DNA from: JALZMG01 sp963739975 | GTDB lineage: Bacteria > Actinomycetota > Acidimicrobiia > Acidimicrobiales > Ilumatobacteraceae | Assembly: GCA_963739975.1 (NCBI GenBank) | Contig: CAVUCK010000010.1 | Location: 124,001-188,000, forward strand | DNA length: 64,000 nucleotides | Reading direction: 5' to 3' | In this document: positions 50,167 to 59,323 of the stretch, piece after piece | Position numbering within the stretch: the first letter of the stretch is position 1 | Layout of the letters: each line of letters opens with the position of its first letter | Position numbers and translations under genes: made by a program | The notes under the pieces: generated by a model | Told to the model about the DNA's origin: nothing | Databases searched by the model: none | Seen by the model: the letters and a program-made list of their open reading frames with translations, nothing else

Positions 50167-53010
50167 ATGACCGCAACGGCGGGTGCGGGTCTCGGCCCGA
50201 GCCCGACCCGTCTGCTCGAGCGTGAGCGCGAACTGGAGGTGCTCGACCAGGCGATTGCGGGCGCACTGACCGGCCGCGCCGGGCTCGTGCTCGTCGAGGG
50301 CCCCGCCGGAATCGGCAAGTCCCGACTCCTCGCCGAGGCGCGGGCGAGGGCGGCCGAGCGCGGCCTGCTCGTCCTCTCGGCCCGGGGCGGCGAGCTCGAG
50401 CGTGACTTCCCGTTCGGGGTCGTCCGCCAGCTCTACGAGCCGCACCTCGGCGACGAAGACGAGGGCGAGCGCATCCTCACCGGCGCGGCGCGGGCGGCTG
50501 CGACCGTGTTCGGCCCGCCACGTGATCTCGTCAGCGGCGAGATCGCTGGTGAGGGGAGCTTCGCCGCGCTGCACAGCCTGTACTGGTTGACCGTGAACCT
50601 GAGTGCGCAGTCTCCCCTCGCGCTCGCGGTCGACGATCTGCACTGGTGCGACCGGCCGTCGCTCCGCTACCTCGCCTACCTCGCCCGTCGGCTCGATGGC
50701 CTCCCCATCCTCGTGGTTGGCAGCCTGCGCCTGTCGGAGCCCGGTGCAGACCAGTCGCTGCTCGCCGAGCTCACCAATGACCCGGGCGCACAGGTGCTCG
50801 CTCCGGGACTGCTGAGCGCGGTGGCTGCAGCGGAGCTCCTTCGCCAGCGGCTCGGCGAGGGGGTGGAGCCGGCATTCGCCGCGGCGTGTCATGCCGCGAC
50901 GCAGGGCAACCCGCTGCTGCTCGGCGAACTGTTGAAGGCGCTGCTCGCCGAGGGCGTGACGCCCGACGGGGCGCACGTCGGCGTGGTCGCCGAGCTCGGC
51001 CCGCGAGCCGCGTCGCGCGTGGTGCTGCGGCGCCTGGCGCGGTTGTCGGCCGACGCCGTCGGCGTCGCACGCTCGCTGGCCGTGTTGGGCGACGGCGCCG
51101 ACCCGGCGGTCGTCGGCGCGCTCGCTGGTCTCGACGGCGACGCGGTTGCCGTGGCGGCGCGGGAGCTGGTGCGCGCCGAGATCGTGTCTCCGGAGCCGCC
51201 GCTCGGCTTCGTCCACCCGCTCGTGCAGGCGGCCATCTATCGCGACCTTGCGCCGGGCGAGCGGGAGCTGAGCCATGAGCGTGCGGCTCGGCTGCTGCGC
51301 GAGGTCGACGCTCCGGTCGAGCACGTCGCCGCGCACGTCGTGGTGGCGATGCCGAGGATCGGCGAGGGCTGGGTCGTCGATGTTCTGCGGGCGGCCGCGC
51401 GAGCCGCCTTCGCCAAGGGTGCACCGGATGCGGCCATCGCCTCGCTTCAGCGCGCGCTCGCCGAGCCGTTGCCCCCCGAGCTGCGCGGAGAACTGCTCTT
51501 CGAGCTGGGCCGCGCCCAGGCGCTGACGTCGCTGCCCGATTCGGCCGAGGCGCTGCGTGGCGCGTACGAGATCGCCGGCGATCCGCTGACTCGCGGACAT
51601 GCCGCCGACTGGCTGGCGTGCACGCTGATGTGGCTCGACGCTCCCGAGGAGGCGGCGGAGATCGCCCGTCGAGCGACCCTCGAGCTCCCTGCATCGCTCG
51701 AGGACCTGGGTCGTGAGCTGGAGGCGGGCGAGCTCATCTCGCTCTTCTTCGGCAACCGTGACGACCACGGCGAGCGCCTCGAGCGGCTGCGGAGTCATCG
51801 CACGATCGACACCAACGGCGGACGGGGCGCCAAGATGCTCGCCGCCGTCGCGGCCTGGGAGTGGGCCGAGAGCGCGGGCCCGGCCGACCAGGTCGTGGCG
51901 TTGGCGCGTGCGGCCCTCCGCGACGACTCGCTGCTGGCCGCGGACGCCGGCTACCACGTCGTCGCCGCGATCGTCCCGTTGGCGCTCGCCGACCTCGACG
52001 AGGCGACCGAGCACTGGGATGCCGTCCGTGCCGAGGCGCACCGGAGTGGCTTCGTCTTCACGACCCTGGCGGTTCAACTGTGGGGCGGCTACACGCAGTA
52101 CCTGCGCGGGGAGCTTGCCGAGGCCGAGGCCGAGCTCAGAGCGGCGCTGGCGTCGATCGCGCTCTGGGGCGTCTCCACCCAACAGCCGTGGGCGACAGCT
52201 GTGCTCGCCGAGCTCCTCATCGACCGCGATGCCGTGGCCGACGGGCGTGCGCTCCTCGACCGCGCGACGTCGCCGCGTCCCGGGTCGGACCCGGCGATCC
52301 TGATCGCTCGGGCGGAGACGCGCCTGCTCCTCGCCGAGGGGCGCGCCGAGGAGGCGCTCGTCCACGCCGACATCCTCCGGACTCACGCTGGTTGGAGGCG
52401 CCATCCGCGCTACGTCCCGTGGCGCTCGCTCAAGGCGCAGGCGCTCGATCGTCTCGGCCGGCAGGACGAAGCGGTCGAACTGGCCGCCGAAGAGCTCGAC
52501 ATCGCCCGCACCTGGGGTTCGCCGGGAACGGTCGGGCGCTCGCTCCGGGTTCTCGGAACGATCGAACGCGAAGCCGGGCTTGATCATCTCGAGGAGGCGT
52601 GGGCGGTGCTCGAGCACGCCCCTGCTCGACTGGAGCGGGCGAAGGCGCTCGCCGCGCTCGGTGAAGCGTTTCGGCGGGCCCGCCGGCCAACCGACGCTCG
52701 CCTGCCGCTCCGCCAAGCCCTCGAGCTGGCCGAGATCTGCGGCGCCACCGCGCTGGTCAAGCGGACCCGCGCCGAGCTCTACGCCACGGGCGCCCGACCC
52801 CGGACGACGTCGCTGCGCGGAGTGAGCGCACTCACCGCCAGCGAACGGCGAGTCGCCGGACTCGCCGCCACCGGGCTCTCCAACCGGGACATCGCACAGA
52901 CCCTGTACGTGACGCCGAAGACCGTCGAGGTCCACCTCAGCAACGCCTACCGCAAGCTCGAGATCGGCTCCCGGCGGCGACTCCCCGCAGCACTCGCAGG
53001 CGCCACCTGA
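50167..53010 (+). CDS. LAL-type LuxR family transcriptional regulator
   Basis: A 947-residue protein. The ATPase domain begins LLERERELEVLDQAIAGALTG and has Walker A VEGPAGIGKSRLL (about residues 42-54) and Walker B LALAVDDLHWCD. A TPR-like helical region follows from about 400 to 870. The C-terminal LuxR helix-turn-helix (about 885-945) reads LTASERRVAGLAATGLSNRD then PKTVEVHLSNAYRKLEI. It is an ATP-dependent activator of the MalT/LAL class. The inducer and targets are unknown. A leaderless ATG lies six bases after TACGAT. Confidence 0.93.
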   Translation: MTATAGAGLGPSPTRLLERERELEVLDQAIAGALTGRAGLVLVEGPAGIGKSRLLAEARARAAERGLLVLSARGGELERDFPFGVVRQLYEPHLGDEDEGERILTGAARAAATVFGPPRDLVSGEIAGEGSFAALHSLYWLTVNLSAQSPLALAVDDLHWCDRPSLRYLAYLARRLDGLPILVVGSLRLSEPGADQSLLAELTNDPGAQVLAPGLLSAVAAAELLRQRLGEGVEPAFAAACHAATQGNPLLLGELLKALLAEGVTPDGAHVGVVAELGPRAASRVVLRRLARLSADAVGVARSLAVLGDGADPAVVGALAGLDGDAVAVAARELVRAEIVSPEPPLGFVHPLVQAAIYRDLAPGERELSHERAARLLREVDAPVEHVAAHVVVAMPRIGEGWVVDVLRAAARAAFAKGAPDAAIASLQRALAEPLPPELRGELLFELGRAQALTSLPDSAEALRGAYEIAGDPLTRGHAADWLACTLMWLDAPEEAAEIARRATLELPASLEDLGRELEAGELISLFFGNRDDHGERLERLRSHRTIDTNGGRGAKMLAAVAAWEWAESAGPADQVVALARAALRDDSLLAADAGYHVVAAIVPLALADLDEATEHWDAVRAEAHRSGFVFTTLAVQLWGGYTQYLRGELAEAEAELRAALASIALWGVSTQQPWATAVLAELLIDRDAVADGRALLDRATSPRPGSDPAILIARAETRLLLAEGRAEEALVHADILRTHAGWRRHPRYVPWRSLKAQALDRLGRQDEAVELAAEELDIARTWGSPGTVGRSLRVLGTIEREAGLDHLEEAWAVLEHAPARLERAKALAALGEAFRRARRPTDARLPLRQALELAEICGATALVKRTRAELYATGARPRTTSLRGVSALTASERRVAGLAATGLSNRDIAQTLYVTPKTVEVHLSNAYRKLEIGSRRRLPAALAGAT

Positions 53011-53077
53011 CCAGGAGGAGGTGAGCCGGGCGAGGAGGTCGGCCGCCTGACATGTCGCGCTCGGTACGGTCGCCGCG

Positions 53078-53476
53078 GTGCGCTTCGAGGAGGTCGTCAC
53101 GCGGGTTGGCGCGGTGTGCCTGGCATTGCCGCAAGCGGTGGAGGAGGACGCATGGGTCGGCGTTCGCTGGCGCATCCGCACCAAGACGTTCGCCCATGTG
53201 GTGCCGATCGCCGACGGCGCTCCGCGCGCCTACGCGACGGCCGCCGGCACCGATGGCCCCGTCACCGTGCTCACGTTCCGCGCGGTTGGCGATGAGCTGG
53301 ATGCGCTCAGCGCGATCGGTCCTCCGTTCTTCAAGCCGGTGTGGTTCCGTGACATCGTCGGGCTCGTCGTCGACGCCGACGTCGACTGGGACGAGGTCGC
53401 CGAGCTCCTCACCGAGAGCTACTGCGCGCTGGCACCCGGGCGGCTCGTCGCCGACGTTCGGGAGCGGGGGCACTGA
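53078..53476 (+). CDS. MmcQ/YjbR family protein
   Basis: A 132-residue protein. CLALPQAVEEDAWVGVRWRIRTKTFAHV, FFKPVWFRDIVGLVVDADVDWDEVAELLTESY and the final ALAPGRL are the pattern of the MmcQ/YjbR-like family (double-wing DNA-binding fold, role unknown). TACGGT (53065-53070) lies seven bases before the GTG, so the transcript is probably leaderless. The gene is monocistronic between two other leaderless genes. Confidence 0.85.
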   Translation: MRFEEVVTRVGAVCLALPQAVEEDAWVGVRWRIRTKTFAHVVPIADGAPRAYATAAGTDGPVTVLTFRAVGDELDALSAIGPPFFKPVWFRDIVGLVVDADVDWDEVAELLTESYCALAPGRLVADVRERGH

Positions 53477-53563
53477 CCGCCGGGTGCACGGTCGGCAGGT
53501 GCGAACGTCCGACACCTCGAACCGAGCGGGTTCGGGCCATGCGGACTCCATAGGTTCTGGGAC

Positions 53564-54454
53564 ATGCGCCCGTTGCGAGAGGAGCATCGGGCCGGGGTCC
53601 ACTCCCTGGCCGACGTGACGAGGCTCCTGCAGCGAATCCGTGGCGCTCACCCCACTGCAGGGTTGTACGAAGCCGCCGATCTGCAGTGGTGGTGGTCGCA
53701 GCGGCCGCGCTCGACCGACGACCTGCCTCAACTCTTCTGGTTCGACCACGTCGGCCGCCCGGAAGCCGCCGTGATCGCAACCGACGGCGGCGATCGGATG
53801 CAGCTCGACCCGATGGTCATGCCCGACGCAGCACCCGGCTGGGTTGCCCACGTCGTCGATCGCGGGCTCGCCCACGCCAGCGAGTCAGGGATCGAAGCCG
53901 TCGGCCTCGAGGTCGACCGGGCCGATGAGGTCTTGCGCGAGGTGCTGCTCAGCCATGACTTCGTGATCGAGCAGGGTGGGCTGGTCGAGACGTGGCTGGC
54001 GACCGACGCTCGACCAGCGATCAGCCCGCTGCAGGACGGATATCGGTTGTCGAGCCGCCTCGAAACCATGCAACGTCCGCACCACATGATCAGCGCGGTA
54101 CGGAACCACCCCGATCCCGAGGCGCGTCTGCGTCAGACCTCGCTCTACCGCCCCGACCTCGACCTGGTGGTGCACGACAGCGACGACCGCGTCGCGGCGT
54201 ACGGGTTGTTCTGGTACGACCCCGAGACCGCCACGGGGCTCGTCGAACCCATGCGCACCGAAGAGGATCACCAGCGACGTGGTCTCGCTCGCCACGTCCT
54301 CACCGCCGGCCTCGACCGGCTGGCCGACGCCGGCGCGAAGCGGGTCAAGATCTGCTACGAACCCGACAACCCGGCGTCGGGGCGTCTCTACCGCAGCGTG
54401 GGCTTCGAACCGGATCGGCAGACCGTCATCTTCACGGGCAGTACCACCGGATGA
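53564..54454 (+). CDS. GNAT family N-acetyltransferase, two-domain
   Basis: A 296-residue protein with an N-terminal GNAT-like half and a C-terminal catalytic half. The latter holds MRTEEDHQRRGLARHVLTAG (the acetyl-CoA loop) and KICYEPDNPASGRLYRSVGF. Substrate unknown. TAGGTT (53551-53556) sits seven bases before the ATG (leaderless). A 26-base perfect palindrome follows the stop. Confidence 0.87.
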   Translation: MRPLREEHRAGVHSLADVTRLLQRIRGAHPTAGLYEAADLQWWWSQRPRSTDDLPQLFWFDHVGRPEAAVIATDGGDRMQLDPMVMPDAAPGWVAHVVDRGLAHASESGIEAVGLEVDRADEVLREVLLSHDFVIEQGGLVETWLATDARPAISPLQDGYRLSSRLETMQRPHHMISAVRNHPDPEARLRQTSLYRPDLDLVVHDSDDRVAAYGLFWYDPETATGLVEPMRTEEDHQRRGLARHVLTAGLDRLADAGAKRVKICYEPDNPASGRLYRSVGFEPDRQTVIFTGSTTG

Positions 54455-54494
54455 GCGTCACACCGACTGACCCCAAATCCCGATTCTGAGCAAG

Positions 54495-54520
54495 GATCGC
54501 CGCCAGATCTGGCGGCGATC
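54495..54520. terminator. 26-base perfect palindrome between convergent genes
   Basis: GATCGCCGCCAGA (54495-54507) followed at once by its exact reverse complement to 54520. It lies between the acetyltransferase stop and the small-protein stop (54532) and probably terminates both strands. Confidence 0.75.
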
Positions 54521-54531
54521 GCGCCATGGAA

Positions 54532-54837
54532 TCACGATTGGCGAGGCTCGGACGTCGTGTCGTCGGGAGGCACCGCGGGCAGCTCGGCGCTGAGGGCGAG
54601 TGCGGTTGCGACCGAGGCGGCCCGTACGACGACCGCCGAGAAGTAGCTCGCCAGTGGTCCGCCTCCGGCGAGCGGGGGGTCGCCGAGCGAATGCAGCAGG
54701 GCGGCCGCGTTGTCGGGCGGCGGCACCAGCTCGACGTCGGGCAGCGGCGCAGGTACCAGCCAGGGGTCGAATGGCCTCGTCGGTCGGCGCGCGGTCGTGC
54801 GACGGGCGGGTTGACGCTTCCTGCCGGGTTGGTTCAT
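54532..54837 (-). CDS. small basic/Pro-rich protein co-translated with the SNF2 helicase
   Basis: A 101-residue protein. The N-terminus is basic (QPGRKRQPARRTTARRPTRP) and is followed by a Pro-rich stretch (DPWLVPAPLPDVELVPPP) and a small helical region (NAAALLHSLGDPPLAGGGPLASYF). No family is recognised. In many bacteria the SNF2 gene is paired with a SWIM zinc-finger gene; this protein has no Cys or His ligands of that kind. The ATG overlaps the helicase stop (ATGA). Confidence 0.65.
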   Translation of the reverse strand: MNQPGRKRQPARRTTARRPTRPFDPWLVPAPLPDVELVPPPDNAAALLHSLGDPPLAGGGPLASYFSAVVVRAASVATALALSAELPAVPPDDTTSEPRQS

Positions 54838-57800
54838 GACCAATCCTCCGTGAGCAGTTCGTCGGGCTGCAGTCCGAGGGCGTGGCGGAGCTGATCGATG
54901 TCGAGGTCGGCGATCGAGCTGGACCGGGGCAGGACGAGTTGGGCGATGTGGCGCTTGCCGGCAACGATCTCCTCGACGCGCTCGTCGATGGTGCCAGGGC
55001 AGACGAGGCGGTGCGAGATGACGGTGCGCTGCTGCCCGATCCGCCACGCACGGTCGCGGGCCTGATCTTCGACGGCAGGGTTCCACCAGCGGTCGTACAG
55101 CACGACGTGGTTGGCGGCGGTGAGGTTCAGCCCGGTCCCGCCGGCCTTCAGCGAGAGCACGAGCGCGCCGGGTCCGGACCCCTGTTGGAACTCGGTGACG
55201 ATTCGGTCGCGGGCGCCACGGGCCAGGCTTCCGTCGTAGCAGGCGATCGGTGTCCCGGTGAGCTCGGTCAGGTGGTCAGCGAGGCGACGCCCCCACGTGG
55301 CGAAGTGGGTGAACACCAGCACGCGCTCGCCGGCGGCGAAAACCGCCTCGACGATCTCCTCCAGCCGGGCGAGCTTGCCGGACCGCCGGGCGAGGGGCTG
55401 GTCATCATCGCGATAGGCGGCGGGGTGGTTGCAGATCTGCTTGAGCGCGGTGATCGCCGCCAGGATGGCTCCCTTCTTGCGCTCGCCGCCGCCGTCGACG
55501 TCGGCCACCTCGGCGACCAGCTCGTCGAGCACGGCCTGGTACAGCCCGATCTGTTCGGCCGTCATCGTGCAGTGATCGAGCTCGTCGATCTTGTCCGGCA
55601 GCTCGGCGGCGACCTCTGGCTCTTGCTTGGTGCGTCGGAACACGAGGAGCCCGTTCAGCGCTCGCAGCGCGCTCTCGGCGTCGCCGGCCAACTGGGCGGT
55701 GAACGCCGGACGGGCGCCGACGAGGCCGGGGTTGGTGAAGTCCAAGATCGCCCACAGGTCGCCGAGGCCGTTCTCGATCGGGGTGCCGGTCAGGGCGAGT
55801 CGCATGCGCGACGGGATGCGCCGGAGCTGCTGGGCGGTCTCGCTCGCCGGGTTCTTGATCGCCTGTGCCTCGTCCAGCACACAGGTGGCCCAGCGCGTCG
55901 CGGCGAGCGCGTCGATGTCTCGGACGGCGGTGGCGTACGTGGTGATGACGACGTCGGCCGCGGCGATCTCCGCCTCGAGTGCAGCAGCGGTGGCCCGTGA
56001 CGTCCCGTGGTGGATGACGACGCGCAGTCCGGGGGTGAAGCGCGCCGCCTCGGCCGCCCAGTTGCCGACGACGGCCGCCGGAGCGATCACGAGCGCTGGT
56101 CCTGACGTTGCGGCACCGGCGAGGTGGGCGAGCACCGTCGGCGTCTTCCCGAGACCCATGTCGAGGGCGAGGCACCCACCGAGGTCGGCACGCTCGAGGA
56201 ACCCGATCCACGCCAGTGCCTCGGCCTGATAGGTCCGCAACTCGCCGGTGAACCCCGCCGGTCGGGTGACCGGCGACGTCGACCACTCGGTCGCCAGCGT
56301 CAGGATGTCGGTCGCCCAGCTGTGGCCCCTGACGTCGACGCGGAACGGGGCGCCGTCGAGGCCGAGGCTGTGCCGGAGGATCTCGGCGCCGGTGAGCTGG
56401 CGGTCCTCGGCGCGCTCGGCGAGCGCGGCGGCCGCCTGCTCGAGGTCGAGTCGATCGACCTCGACCCAGCCGTTGCGCGACCGGACCAGGGGGCGCGCCT
56501 GCTTGGCGAGCCGGGCGACGTCGGCCGCCGAGAGCTCGACGTCGTCGAACAGCACGGACCAGGCCACGTTGCTCAGCTGGTCGGCGCCGACCACGGTGTC
56601 CGATGGCTCGGCGAAGAGCCCGAGCATCGGTGTCGCCTTGCGGCGCGACATCCTCGGCACGCGCACGTCGAACCCGATGGTGGCGAGCGTGGGACCGGTC
56701 ATCGTCATCAGCTCCCAGGCCTGGTCCTGGGTCAGCGCCAGCTGGCCGCGCCGAGTCCCGGTCGACCTGCCGATGGGCGGGAAGGCCCGGCCCAGCCGCT
56801 CCCACTCAGCGGTGAGGGTGCGGCCGCCGCGCTCCTGTCGCAGCGCCGCGTCGATCGGGACGGGCGGGCTCCCGCCGGTGGCCGCAAGGACCGAGAGCAG
56901 CCACACCCCGGCCTCGCCGGGGGCATCGAGCTGAACGATGAGGTTGGGGCGCGACGCGGACGTGACCCCACGCGTCCAGCGGTCGAGCGCCTGGGACACG
57001 TCGTCGACGAGCCGTTTCGGGCCGTGGAACGGGGAGCCGTCCATGCCGGCGATGACCGCATCCTGGAGGTCTCGCGGCGACCGCACCGACGGCGGGGCCG
57101 CCGGCAGATCCAGTCGTTCGACGCCCTCCGCGACGATCGCCTCGACCACGGCCGTGAGGACGGCGAGGGTCGTCGCTCGACCACTGTCGCGGTCGATCAT
57201 GGCGACTGGCCCTGGCATGGCGGCCGCCAGCGCGGTGATCGTCGGGCTGTCCACCAGCGCCGGTCGCCACCGCACCTCGGCCGTGACCTGCTGGTCGCGT
57301 GATCGGGGGCGGGCGCGCACCGTTGGCACGATCGTGCCCGCTGCCGTGAGGCGGACACCCTCGAAGGCCACTCGCCCGAGCCAGCGCAAGCTGGCGCCGA
57401 CGTCCTCCGCACGGTGACCGGCGCCGATCGACACGAGCCATCCGAGTGCGTCCGCCAACCCGATGGCGTGGCTGTCGGCCGTTGCACCGCCAGGGAGGGG
57501 AACGCCCGGATGCGCCTTCCAGCCGACCGGCGCGGCACCGACCGCCTCGAGCCGCGCCGACACCTCATCGTGCGACTCCGCTGAACGGCCCGGGCCGCCG
57601 GCCCAGAGCACCACGCTGCCGGCCGACCACGACGCGTGCAGCTCGACCTCGCCCAGCACTGCACCACGAGGCCCATCGGGTCCGTCCGATCCACGTCGTG
57701 GCGACGTCTGTCGCCGCAGGCGAGCGGCGACGTCGCGAACGCTCTTCAACGTCTCGGTGAGGTCGGCGACGACCTGATCACGCTCATCGCCGGTCAGCGA

Positions 57801-57974
57801 TCGCACCGACCCGAGATCATCCTCGGTCTCCCGGATCAGGGCGTCGACCACCGCCAGCGACGTCTGCTCGTCCGCCCGCAGGAGGGCCAGGTCGTCCTCC
57901 GAGCCGCGACCATCGGCGAGCCTCCAGATCACCGATTCCAGATCGGGACCGTCAATCGTCAACGGCGCGCTCAC
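54834..57974 (-). CDS. SNF2-family DEAD/DEAH helicase
   Basis: A 1046-residue protein. The C-terminal half is the SNF2 motor: MGLGKTPTVLAHLAG (Walker A), VLDEAQAIKNP (Walker B), RLALTGTPIENGLGDLWAILDF and, in the helicase C domain, GALVLSLKAGGTGLNLTAANHV and DQARDRAWRIGQQR. The N-terminal ~560 residues are the variable region found in the bacterial HepA/RapA-like SNF2 group. It remodels or translocates on DNA using ATP; the role is unknown. GTG start at 57974, divergent from the DUF427 gene. Confidence 0.93.
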   Translation of the reverse strand: MSAPLTIDGPDLESVIWRLADGRGSEDDLALLRADEQTSLAVVDALIRETEDDLGSVRSLTGDERDQVVADLTETLKSVRDVAARLRRQTSPRRGSDGPDGPRGAVLGEVELHASWSAGSVVLWAGGPGRSAESHDEVSARLEAVGAAPVGWKAHPGVPLPGGATADSHAIGLADALGWLVSIGAGHRAEDVGASLRWLGRVAFEGVRLTAAGTIVPTVRARPRSRDQQVTAEVRWRPALVDSPTITALAAAMPGPVAMIDRDSGRATTLAVLTAVVEAIVAEGVERLDLPAAPPSVRSPRDLQDAVIAGMDGSPFHGPKRLVDDVSQALDRWTRGVTSASRPNLIVQLDAPGEAGVWLLSVLAATGGSPPVPIDAALRQERGGRTLTAEWERLGRAFPPIGRSTGTRRGQLALTQDQAWELMTMTGPTLATIGFDVRVPRMSRRKATPMLGLFAEPSDTVVGADQLSNVAWSVLFDDVELSAADVARLAKQARPLVRSRNGWVEVDRLDLEQAAAALAERAEDRQLTGAEILRHSLGLDGAPFRVDVRGHSWATDILTLATEWSTSPVTRPAGFTGELRTYQAEALAWIGFLERADLGGCLALDMGLGKTPTVLAHLAGAATSGPALVIAPAAVVGNWAAEAARFTPGLRVVIHHGTSRATAAALEAEIAAADVVITTYATAVRDIDALAATRWATCVLDEAQAIKNPASETAQQLRRIPSRMRLALTGTPIENGLGDLWAILDFTNPGLVGARPAFTAQLAGDAESALRALNGLLVFRRTKQEPEVAAELPDKIDELDHCTMTAEQIGLYQAVLDELVAEVADVDGGGERKKGAILAAITALKQICNHPAAYRDDDQPLARRSGKLARLEEIVEAVFAAGERVLVFTHFATWGRRLADHLTELTGTPIACYDGSLARGARDRIVTEFQQGSGPGALVLSLKAGGTGLNLTAANHVVLYDRWWNPAVEDQARDRAWRIGQQRTVISHRLVCPGTIDERVEEIVAGKRHIAQLVLPRSSSIADLDIDQLRHALGLQPDELLTEDWS

Positions 57975-58165
57975 GCGATCGCAGCGAGGACGGCTGGGGC
58001 AGGTGTCGCCCTCGCCCCACGCAGTTCCTGACCCACCAAACTCACGACGCCACCAACCCTACGAGCTGACCGTGACAACAGCGCCCGGACAGTGTCGATA
58101 TGCGCGCCGGTCATCGGACCGCGATCGCGCTGCCGTGCTCACGGCCGGCAGGGTTGAATGGTCAG

Positions 58166-58531
58166 ATGAGCGCCGGCCACACCGTCACGATCACGCCAAC
58201 CGACTTGCTCGTCGAGGTGCGCCTCGGCAACGAGGTGTTGGCGACGAGCAGCCGGGCCCTGCGACTCGACGAGACCGGCCTCCCCCCACGCTTCTACGTC
58301 CCGAAGGAGGACGTCCGCATGGACCTGCTGCGGCCGACGACGTTCGAGACGACCTGCCCGTTCAAGGGAGGCGCCTCGTACTGGTCGGCGACCGTCGACG
58401 GCGACACGCACGACGGCATCGTCTGGGCCTACGAGACGCCCATCGAGGCCGTCGCCGACATCGCTGGCTACCTCTCCTTCTACCCGCACCGCGCCGAGGT
58501 GACGGTCGACGGCGAACGCCTCGCCGGCTGA
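58166..58531 (+). CDS. DUF427 family protein
   Basis: A 121-residue protein. VRLGNEVLATSSRALRLDETGLPPRFYVP, TFETTCPFKGGASYWSATVDG and WAYETPIEAVADIAGYLSFYP are the DUF427 signature. The ATG at 58166 matches the family N-terminus. Function is not known. It is divergent from the SNF2 helicase and converges on the broken DHFR-like gene. Confidence 0.88.
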   Translation: MSAGHTVTITPTDLLVEVRLGNEVLATSSRALRLDETGLPPRFYVPKEDVRMDLLRPTTFETTCPFKGGASYWSATVDGDTHDGIVWAYETPIEAVADIAGYLSFYPHRAEVTVDGERLAG

Positions 58532-58572
58532 CCGACCCAGACCGCGGGCGCGGTGAGCGCGCCGCTCGGTGG

Positions 58573-59133
58573 TCAGTTCAGGATGCGGTGGCGGACGTAC
58601 ACGACACCGTTGCCGAAGCGCCGCTCGTCGAGCAGCTCGAGCTCGGCGCGCAGGTCGCTGGGGAGCGATGGCTTGCCTCGACCGACAACGGCGGGACCGA
58701 TGAAGAGGTGGCACTCGTCGATCAGCTGGGCCGTGAACGCCTGCGCGGCGAGGTTGGCGCCGGCCACCGTCAGGTCACGACTGGCGGCGACCTTCATCTG
58801 ACGGACGGCGTCCGGGTCGAAGCGGGGTTCGAGCCGACTCCTGGCAGTCCAGACCGCATCCATGGTGGTGGAGTAGACGACCTTGGCCGCGGCCTGCCAG
58901 ACGTGGGCGAAGTCAGCGTTGAGGTCCGATTGGTCGGCCAAGGAGCGGTCCGTCTCCCAGACGGCCATCGTCTCGTAGATGCGACGTCCGCAGAGCTAGG
59001 TGCCGACCGGGCGGATGAGGTCGGTGATGAACGCCATCTGCTCGTCGTCGGGCTCCGTCCAGTCGAAGCCGCCATGCTCGTCCTCGATGAACCCGTCGAG
59101 CGACACGTTCGTCACGTAGATCAGCTTGGCCAT
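58573..59133 (-). pseudogene. dihydrofolate reductase-like (RibD C-terminal) protein interrupted by an in-frame TAG
   Basis: The gene begins at ATG 59133 with AKLIYVTNVSLDGFIEDEHG, a clear DHFR-like entry, reads 45 codons to RPVGT and then meets TAG (58996-58998). The same frame resumes LCGRRIYETMAVWETDRS and continues to the normal end (58573). No shift is needed. In related proteins the stop position is Tyr (TAC or TAT to TAG), so a single substitution broke the gene. An internal GTG/ATG restart at 58968 would lose the NADPH-binding start. Confidence 0.85.
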
Positions 59134-59323
59134 GCGCTCCTCGTGTCCTGCTCTGGTGCCGGCGCCTCAACCCGAACCGTCGGAAAATAGTCCGTAACGT
59201 GGATCTCAGCTCCCGGCTGCGACCATCGACCTGTCGTGTCACCACGGGTGCCTGACCTCGCGCGGCGGAAACTGTCTGACAAACCCGGCGACAGAGGACG
59301 GCGCGCGGATCGGGGATCATGAC

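Noticed and set aside
50134..53184. Long open frame on the minus strand opposite the LuxR regulator
   Set aside because: High GC creates long antisense frames. It shows no domain and low-complexity composition, whereas the plus strand has clear Walker and HTH motifs.
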